From the NCBI GenBank assembly GCA_016508695.1, contig VNKQ01000016.1, forward strand, positions 744,001-808,000: a stretch of 64,000 nucleotides of DNA. Reading direction: 5' to 3'. Numbering within the stretch: the first letter of the stretch is position 1; each line of letters opens with the position of its first letter. Below the pieces are notes generated by a model. That model searched no databases. It saw only the letters and a program-made list of their open reading frames with translations, and had not been told where the DNA came from. This document shows, piece by piece, positions 56,793-64,000 of this stretch. A program made the translations under genes and the position numbers. This stretch comes from Hyphodiscus hymeniophilus. Taxonomy: Eukaryota > Ascomycota > Leotiomycetes > Helotiales > Hyphodiscaceae.

Positions 56793-59134
56793 TTATACCT
56801 CTTGGTGCTCAAGCTTCTCTTCGTGACTTTGGTGGCCATTCAGCCCATCGTCAAAGCCAGACGATACACCCTTTGGTTCGTCACGATCGCTCTCGGTCCA
56901 GGCTTCGTCCTGGAACTTGTACAAATCGGGACAATAAGTCGGCTTTCGTCTCCGCACGAAGTTTGGGACATTCTTGAACCACCAAGGCAGCACAGTAAAC
57001 AGCTGATACTTTGCATGACTTCTCATCGGTACGCCAAAGACATAGTCTAGTTCTTCCAAAGTTCGTTGCTTGGTCTCAGGCAAAAAGCAAAAGATCATCC
57101 AAAATGCGATGATGTTCATACCAGTATAGAAGCCAAATGCCCCAGAGACACCGAACGCGCGTAGCTGTCTGGGGAAAGTGATGGAAACGACTGTGGCCCA
57201 GAAATTGTTTGTGGCCACTACCCATGCCATCCCAACTTCTCTGTGACTCAGAGGGAACACTTCTGCGGAGTAGGTGAATGGTACGGGACCTCCCGCTGGA
57301 GAGTAGAAGGCATCGTAGATATAGATCCAGAAGGTGACGAGGCCCAAATGCGCTCGACTGCTTGAGGGTATGAAATAGCACATTCCTGCGACTAGAAGAG
57401 TCCACGCCATGTTCGGGAAGGTGAAGAGAAGTAATCCACGCCGACCGAATGTATCAATCGTCCAAATAGCTGGCCAAGCGAACGCAAAATTAACAAGACC
57501 AAAACCGAAGGAGCCGAGAAGAGAATGAAGCAAGTCTGCTCCTGCGTTTGAGAAGATTGTAGAGGAGTAAAATGCCATGATGTTAACTGCGCACATGTTA
57601 GAACCTCTGTATCAAGATGAAACTCAAGAATATTACTCACTTCCACACATTTGTTGGGCAATCATGACAACACCAGATGCCTGTGTTGCACGTCGAAGGC
57701 GAGGAATGGTGAAGAGCTCCACAAAACGAGTGAACATGTTACCAGTCTTTGTCAAACCAGACTCCTCAAGAAGAGTATCCTCATAGACGACCTGAGCGTG
57801 GATGAAGTACAAGTCCCTGGCCGCCTGCAGTGGAGAGTTCCTGAGTCTGAGACGCGATTTATATGCCTTCCCAAGCCTTCGCTTCTTCATGAGCCACGTG
57901 GTGGTTCTGGACAAAACCAAATCCCAAGTAGCAAAGGGACTGCCGGGATGAAGGCAGACCCAAACTGGAGCCGCCAAGCAATAGACCCCGAGTTCACGAA
58001 AACTAAGTTGGCGCATGTGCCGAGTAAAATGCCAAAAGCAGTCCAGACCTGCCAGGACATGACAAGACCACCACGAATTGCTTTGGGAGCTATTTCGGCA
58101 GAGTACACAGGTACCGTGACTTCTTTAAGGCCCATTCCAACACCCAGGAGAATACGAGTTGCAACAAGCTGGCCCCAATGCTGTACTAAGCCAGAACCAA
58201 TAGGGGCGAGCAAGCTAAAGATGGCTGCGACGAAGATGGTGCCCCTACGCGCCAGAACTGCGTTAAGGGGATCAGCTATCCAGGCGACACTAGACACAGA
58301 GTCAAAAAATTTCTTGTCAGGCCAGAAGTCTTCAACTTACAATACTGCAATTGCGATATAAGGGCATGAGTTTATGAATCCCACAATCCATGAGTTTTTA
58401 TCACAGGTGGCACTGTTAGCAGGGATATCGCAGAAGGGGCCGGTGTCAGGAATACCCAGGATTTGAGAGAATGTATGATTAGCTCCATTTGATCCTTTTT
58501 CACATTAGTACTTGAAAGAATTTTGGTCATATACCGAACTCACCAGTTTGATCCCAACCCTGAATCGCCGCCGCAATGGAATTCAGAATGACGGTAAAGT
58601 ATAGAATTCGGGGATGTTTCCACTTGTGTGTAACCTCTTCTCGCAGAACTTGGCGGTCTGTATCGTCAAGCTCTGAGATCCTATCAATTTGCCCAGGGCT
58701 TTGTGCAACCAAGGCACCTTTGATAAGATACGGCAAAATCTCTGTCAATTCGAACTCTGCAGCGAATGCTTCGACATCTGCGATCAATTGGTCTTTGGGA
58801 ATTCCGATGAGAGGATTCTTGATTCTATCATAAATTAGCACCTAAATTTGAAACATTGAAGATGGCGGAAGACGCACTCTCCAGTCTCATTCTTCGTCAA
58901 CGCTGCAAAGGCATCCTTCTCGTGACTCTTGTCGATGAAAACGGATCCTTTGCGCTTTTGAGGAAGTGCTCCGCCTTGAGTCGTGCTGTATGTTTATTAG
59001 CGAGTGTAATTCCATGCGTAAGTTCTGCGACTTTGTACAATACATACCCATTGTTGATAGGCTCCGTAGCAACTGTCAGAGCCTTCAGTACTAGGGTCCA
59101 AATGCATCAGATCAGCTAGATGAGACTTACCCAT
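56793..59134 (-). pseudogene. MFS sugar transporter with one reading-frame break (mutant or sequence error)
   Basis: Seven exons: 59134-59131 (ATG plus one base), 59090-59048, 58985-58878, 58824-58544, 58494-58341, 58289-57641 and 57586-56793; about 677 codons if one base is restored. The protein reads HKWKHPRILYFTVILNSIAA and IQGWDQTG-SNGANHTFSQIL, then QQMCGINIMAFYSSTIFSNA, FGRRGLLLFTF, PVPFTYSAEVFPLSHREVGM and FLPETKQRTLEELDYVFGVP, a sugar porter with a long cytoplasmic N-terminus. At about 57893-57900 the frame FCPEPPR ends at a stop, while the next frame continues WLMKKRRLGKAYKSRLRLRN. One base is missing between CG and TGG, and no splice signal explains it. An ATG at 59168 (MADEKVNPEIN) looks like a family N-terminus but is also out of frame by one. 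Confidence 0.7.
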
Positions 59135-61300
59135 GGTTGATCTCAGGGTTGACCTTTTCGTCAGCCATGTTTGGGGGTTTGGGTCGCTGCTTCACGCAAT
59201 CCGAGTATTTTCTGAAGAATTACGAGGGGGTTGGGATTGGTTACCTTTGTCTCCAACTGCTAGGAGGGGAAAGCCTTATATCGTTCATCTTGGAAACAGA
59301 TCAGCAAAGGCATTCTTCAACGAACTAGGATCGAGCTCACCCTCCATGGAAGCTACGCTTGTCCTTTGTCCCTCCCCCGCACACTTTTTAGCCAGCCAAA
59401 AACCGAGAAAATTATGTGATACGACCGAAGAGGTAGTTGTGCAGCTTTCACTCTGGGCATGCGCATGATCCTCGGTGACACCGACCTTTGCCGGCCTTGT
59501 TGGACGTTTTGTTCAACCATTCAAAATTGACAAAGCAAGGAAGTGAGTCTAGCCACACATCACCCCGCAGGAAGTAAATGCGAGCTCTCTTTGATTGATG
59601 GGCGCTAGATTTCCATCGACGCTAGTTCTCCCTCTGTCCAATCCAGGGCCGTCATTGGCAGGGAGAAAAGAAGGGCGAGCCCGTCCAATGAGCTAGTGAG
59701 CTTATATTGCGGGGATACGCCTTGTCTTCGGGTCTTTCGACGTGACTTCAGCCACCAAACACCATGAATGCCACAACCGTCACTTTGTGTATTGGATGGC
59801 GCTCAGTCGCATGATCCGACACTCTGATTTCGCATGCATTGACAGGGTACATATTTTGCTGCCTGAGAAAGTGGCTGTTCCATCGTGTTGAGGGTTTAGC
59901 TGGCGCGCCCTCAGGAGAACTGTCGTTGCCCTGCGCATAAAGGCAAAAACGTCCTTCGATATCGGACGACTTTTGGAACGCTATTGGGTAGATAATGCGA
60001 ACTGTGAGGAGAAAAGACCCCTTGAGGGATGCCATTGGTGATACTGATGTATCATCGTCCAACGGGCACCCATTCATCCAAATAGCTCTCCCGATCTCTA
60101 TTGGATGGTAGAGTGAAAGTCGAATGATTATCTCACTTCCAAAGAAGTGTGCTATTCCGGTGACTGAGATTACCCGGGTGATATAATACTAACCAACCGA
60201 ATCCCCAAACCTGGAGTCTGGAACACTCCAAATTCTCTTGAAATCGGGTTTCTGCTTTGAATTTATGCCGACTTGCGCTGGGAGTCGACATAGGCTCCTC
60301 TTCCTAAGTTCTCGCGTATGAATCTTGAACAATCAAACAACCCCACTTGCGATATGAGTACTTTGATCTGACAAGGAGCGTTGTGGAAACCAATCACATG
60401 ACACAACACTCGTATCACTGGGATTTGGAATCCGCCTTGTGTGAGGGGCCCGATTCAGAATTGGTCAGGAACAAGAACCAAACTTGAACTGTATAGAACC
60501 ATATGGCGAAATTGACACAGCGTGGGGCATATTTCCCCTTGTCCGACAGCCGGACGGCCCGAGATAACCTACAAATATCAATGAAATTGATCTCCTCGGC
60601 ATGAGCAATAGAACCAATCAAAAAGTAGGGACTGACCAGAATACCAGTGTTCTGAGATCCAGCAACAACCACACATGCTAGTATGAGTCATGTCCGGTAA
60701 CTCTTCTCCGTAAAGATCTCCCCAGCTTCGATGTTTTAGTTGATGTTGAAACTGCAAGTAGAATGTTTTAATAGAGAGAGACGACTTGGGATACGCATCC
60801 GGGCTCAAGGTAGTTATACTTCCGCGCTCAACGGGATTGTGGTGTTGATATCAAATATCATTCCTGGGGTATTTCGTTTCCCGCATTGGTGACAATTCTA
60901 CTGGTCCCAGCCGGCGGACAAGGACAGATCCACAAGCTAAGAATCTGGGGAACGGGTCATCCGTCGGGCAAAACACAACGCCCAACCGGGCTGCAATATG
61001 CTTGACATGGACTTTGACTACCGGGAGCCTGGAGGGCAGGATGTTCGGTGGACGAACAACAGCTACCATAAGCACTAGCGTTTGAGAAGAAGAGAAGTGG
61101 CCACCGTATGATTCCAAATGTACGGAGGTACAAGGGCCCTGGGTGTCGTTAGTGTCACTACACCGCTAAGGCTTATGTGAGCTCCCAACTACTCAATAAG
61201 TCATATTTACGGACTTTGCTCATAGAAGCAGTACTCTTTACTGAAACTTGACGGCGGTCCTCATTTGAATACATAGTCACCTGAAAAACAGAACAATCCG
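59135..61300. other. Gene-poor 2.2 kb between divergent MFS and aldehyde dehydrogenase genes
   Basis: Contains the promoters of both genes, with ample room for shared regulatory sites. Open frames (for example 59748-60077 minus, 60415-60672 minus, 60851-61117 minus) show no domain or splice-linked partner. Confidence 0.5.
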
Positions 61301-62789
61301 ATGTCGGATAAAGCAGCGATAAAACAGCTTGAAGATGCTCTCGCACTGCAGAAGAGGGCGTTCCTGAAGAATCAAAGCCCCTCAATCGAAGAGCGCAAAG
61401 CCAATATCAGCAAGATCCCGGCAATGCTTCTTGCGAACAAAGATGCCATTCGTGAAGCATTGTCCAAAGACTTCGGCTCTCACCCCTCTACCGCCTCCGA
61501 TCTGTTTGAAATACTGGGAGTTGCGGGAAGGGCAGCATACGTGATTTCCCAGATTGACAAGTGGACTGCCAGAGACTACAGAGACGTTGACCCTCAAATG
61601 TTCGGCAAGGGCACTGGAGAAGTTCGTTACCAGCCGAAAGGTGTTATTGGGACTATCGTCCGTGAGTCAGCTGTAGTCCTGTCAAATACCATTTCTGAAC
61701 AATCTAGCCTGGAACTTCCCATTTGAGCTATCGTTGGGACCGTTGTGCGAGATGCTTGCAGCCGGTAATCGGGTGATCATCAAGCCTTCAGAGTTTACTC
61801 CTGCGGTGGGTGCTCTCCTGGCCAAGATGATCAAAGAAGCGTATTCCGAGGATCTTGTCACGGTGGTCAATGGTGGCTTAGACCTATCAAAACGCTTCTC
61901 GCAGCTCAAATTCAACCACATTCTTTATACAGGCAATCCGACAGTGGGTAAAATAGTAATGGGCGAAGCTGCAAAGAACCTTGTACCCGTCACGCTTGAG
62001 CTCGGTGGAAAATGTCCTGCAATTATACAGAGCGGTGCTGTCAACGACGAGAACGTCGACACAATTATAGGAGCGAAGTTGATGAAGAACGGTCAAATGT
62101 GTATCTCGGTGGACTACGTGCTGTGCCCAAGAGCTGATGTCGCTACTTTCACCAACGCTGCCGAGAAGTTGTTCAAAGAGAAATTGACCGGCTATACCTC
62201 ATCCACAGACAACACAGGAATCATATCTGAACGTCACCTTAACCGTATCAATAAACTGGTGAGCGAAGCTGAGAGCAGCGGCGTCAAGTCAATCAAACTC
62301 GGCGGCGAAGCATCAAAGGATAAGTCCCGCCGACAACTCCCACTAACACTTCTCATCGACCCTTCGCGGGATCTTGAAGTGATGAAAGACGAGATATTTG
62401 GCCCAATTCTTCCCATCTTACCCTACGATGACCTCGAGTCCGCCATAGACGAGATCAACGCGGGTGAACGACCACTCGGCTTGTATGTCTTTGGAGACGA
62501 CCTTGACGCTGCGAATTGGATCATTGATAATACTAATTCCGGCGGTGCTGCAATCAATTGTGTCGCGATACAGGGTGGACTTCCTTCACTTGGGTTTGGC
62601 GGGTCAGGAAACAGTGGGATAGGTCGACACCATGGAATTGAGGGCTTTAGAGAGTTCTCGAACCCGAGGGGCGTTTTTATACGTGCCAAAGCAAACGAGG
62701 ATATGCTCAAAGCGTTCGCGCCACCGTATGCTGCTCTTGGTGAGCCGTTGGCGGCGATGGCATATAAGCAGGCAATGGGTCTTGCTTAA
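61301..62789 (+). CDS. Coniferyl-aldehyde-dehydrogenase-like ALDH
   Basis: Exons 61301-61661 and 61708-62789 (46-bp intron); 480 aa. The join reads KGVIGTIV-PWNFPFELSLG, the ALDH motif that starts the nucleotide fold. NRVIIKPSEFTP carries the NAD-binding Lys, LELGGKCPAI the general-base Glu, and KNGQMCISVDYVLCP the catalytic Cys. DEIFGPILPILPY follows, and the C-terminal GNSGIGRHHGIEGFREFSNP is typical. The short form without an N-terminal extension and the GQ-C-I-DYV layout match the coniferyl-aldehyde dehydrogenase/fatty aldehyde (class 3-like) group, which oxidises aromatic or long-chain aldehydes to acids. The substrate is inferred from family only. It is divergent from the MFS transporter gene. 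Confidence 0.87.
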
Positions 62790-63177
62790 GACAGCTCGTG
62801 GGTGATTTTGTGAAAATGAGACCAAATCAAGCCCGATAAAAGTACTCATTGAAAGCCGTAGAGCATACATCCTCAAACTACGGTAGTCGAGCCTGTGATC
62901 TTCCACTACCCACAACGAGCCTCATGTGTATGTTTGGGTCGAGTCATATAGATGATATCCCACCGCTTACTGAACGGAAAGACAAGACGACTCAAGACGG
63001 GATAAGCTTCGATATGACAGGGTTGGGGGAGGTGTTGAGCAGAAAGCGAAGCTACTTGTAGAAAGAATTCCTTCGAGTTCGAGCCGCACGTGACGTCATG
63101 ACCTCCCCGCGATTGGGAGAAGTCGTCGACGCGACTTGCCAAACCAACCTCAATTAATCATGTAAGGGAAGCCCAGC
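62790..63177. other. Intergenic 388 bp between tandem plus-strand genes
   Basis: 3' flank of the ALDH gene and promoter of the SRAP gene. Nothing else was recognised. Confidence 0.5.
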
Positions 63178-64000
63178 ATGTGCGGACGATATTCGCTGGC
63201 TCTGGTAGGTCAATGTCTCATTTTCAATACCACCATTACTGATCGGGAACCACAGCGGCCGTCACAAGTTCGCGCATACCTCGAAGATGAACAGATGCCA
63301 GTTTACGAGGCGCCCGAAGACGACGCAGATGATGCCCCTCGACAGTCCTACAACTTTGCGCCTGGTTATAATGGAATCGTCTACCGCGCCGACGTACCGT
63401 ATTATGGAGCGGGGTCTAAGGCGCACAAGAAAGGTGAAGCAGAGCCAGAGCCAGAAGACTCCACCGAGGCCCAGGAGGAGGCTGGATACGATGAGCAAGA
63501 AGAGGTTCGATACAAGCTGCAGACGATGAAATGGGGCCTCATTCCTTTTTGGACGAAGCGCAATCCTGATTATGGCTCGATGATGAAGACAATGAACTGT
63601 CGGGACGATTCTTTGATTGAGAATAGAGGCATGTGGACAACGATGAAGCAGAAGAAGCGATGCATTGTGGTTTGTCAGGGCTTCTATGAATGGCTGAAGA
63701 AAGGTCCCAAGGAGAAGGTGCCGCACTATATCAAAAGGAAGGATGGTCAATTGATGTGCATGGCTGGCCTGTGGGATTGTGTACAATATGAAGGTTCGTA
63801 AAGCATATCCGATTTGGATTGACCGAGTCTAATCGATGATTTAGGGGTTGAAGAAAAGACCTGGACATATACGATCATCACGACATCCTCGAACAAGCAG
63901 TTGCATTTCCTACACGATCGTATGCCAGTCATCTTAGAGAACGGCTCTGAAGAACTACGAACGTGGCTCGATCCCAAGAGATCAACCTGGTCGAAAGACC
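63178..64000 (+). CDS. SRAP-domain protein (HMCES/YedK family), 5' part
   Basis: Exons 63178-63204, 63256-63793 and 63845 onward, running off the window. The first exon encodes only MCGRYSLAL; Cys2, exposed after Met removal, is the residue that crosslinks to abasic sites in single-stranded DNA. The 51-bp first intron has no stop, so an unspliced frame is also open. Conserved residues follow: YNFAPG (Asn), MKWGLIPFWTK, NCRDDSL, CIVVCQGFYEWLK (Glu), PHYIKRKDG and LHDRMPVILENG (His). An acidic insertion of about 25 residues (GEAEPEPEDSTEAQEEAGYD) lies between the Asn motif and the WGLIP strand, as is common in fungal and animal members. The family shields abasic sites during replication. Confidence 0.9.

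Overview
The window is nuclear DNA of a filamentous ascomycete (Pezizomycotina). Most genes are split by short introns, mostly 46-104 bp, with GTAnGT-like donors and CTAAC/CTGAC-like branch sites. Several families are fungal (Zn2Cys6 regulator, Sec6, Spo22/Zip4, Eaf3, CENP-Q and Cnl2/Nkp2 kinetochore subunits). A Leotiomycetes/Helotiales origin is my best guess from the general look of the proteins and is not proven. Exon boundaries were worked out by hand from splice signals and reading-frame continuity; in almost every model the joined exons sum to a multiple of three.

Layout, 0-16 kb: 3' end of a GatC-like amidotransferase subunit (+); a fungal membrane protein (-); a disordered Ser/Thr/Pro-rich protein (-); a Y-family DNA polymerase of iota type (+); an AIF/AMID-like FAD oxidoreductase (-); a TMEM135-like membrane protein (-); a bHLH transcription factor (+). 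16-28.5 kb: meiotic SPO22/ZIP4 (-), AcuM/Rds2-type gluconeogenesis regulator (-), kinetochore CENP-Q (-), exocyst SEC6 (-), mitochondrial ribosomal protein uL30m (+). 30-41 kb: EAF3 (-), divergent from CNL2/NKP2 (+); an ER-type membrane protein (-), divergent from RRP12 (+); a short-chain dehydrogenase (-). 41-53.5 kb: lactose-permease-like MFS transporter (-), peroxiredoxin-like AhpC/TSA protein (-), an unrecognised disordered protein (+), a small mitochondrial membrane protein (-). 54.8-64 kb: FMN-dependent alpha-hydroxyacid dehydrogenase (-), second MFS sugar transporter (-), coniferyl-aldehyde-type dehydrogenase (+), and the 5' part of an SRAP/HMCES gene (+).

Most genes are housekeeping and form no operon-like unit. 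Chromosome biology is well represented: CENP-Q, Cnl2/Nkp2, Eaf3, Spo22, Pol iota and HMCES. The FMN dehydrogenase, MFS transporter and aldehyde dehydrogenase at 54.8-62.8 kb could form a small catabolic group. Gene-poor stretches lie at 12.2-13.9, 28.4-30.2, 44.3-46.6, 47.9-51.2 and 59.1-61.3 kb.

The most interesting signals are: (i) three conserved genes (CNL2, RRP12, second MFS) each with a -1 type reading-frame break, the one in CNL2 lying exactly on a C CCA AAG slippery heptamer; (ii) a 960-bp coding-looking insertion in an EAF3 intron; (iii) two probable GC-AG introns; (iv) very small exons, including one that splits a zinc cluster. I saw no rRNA, convincing tRNA, CRISPR array or intact transposon.
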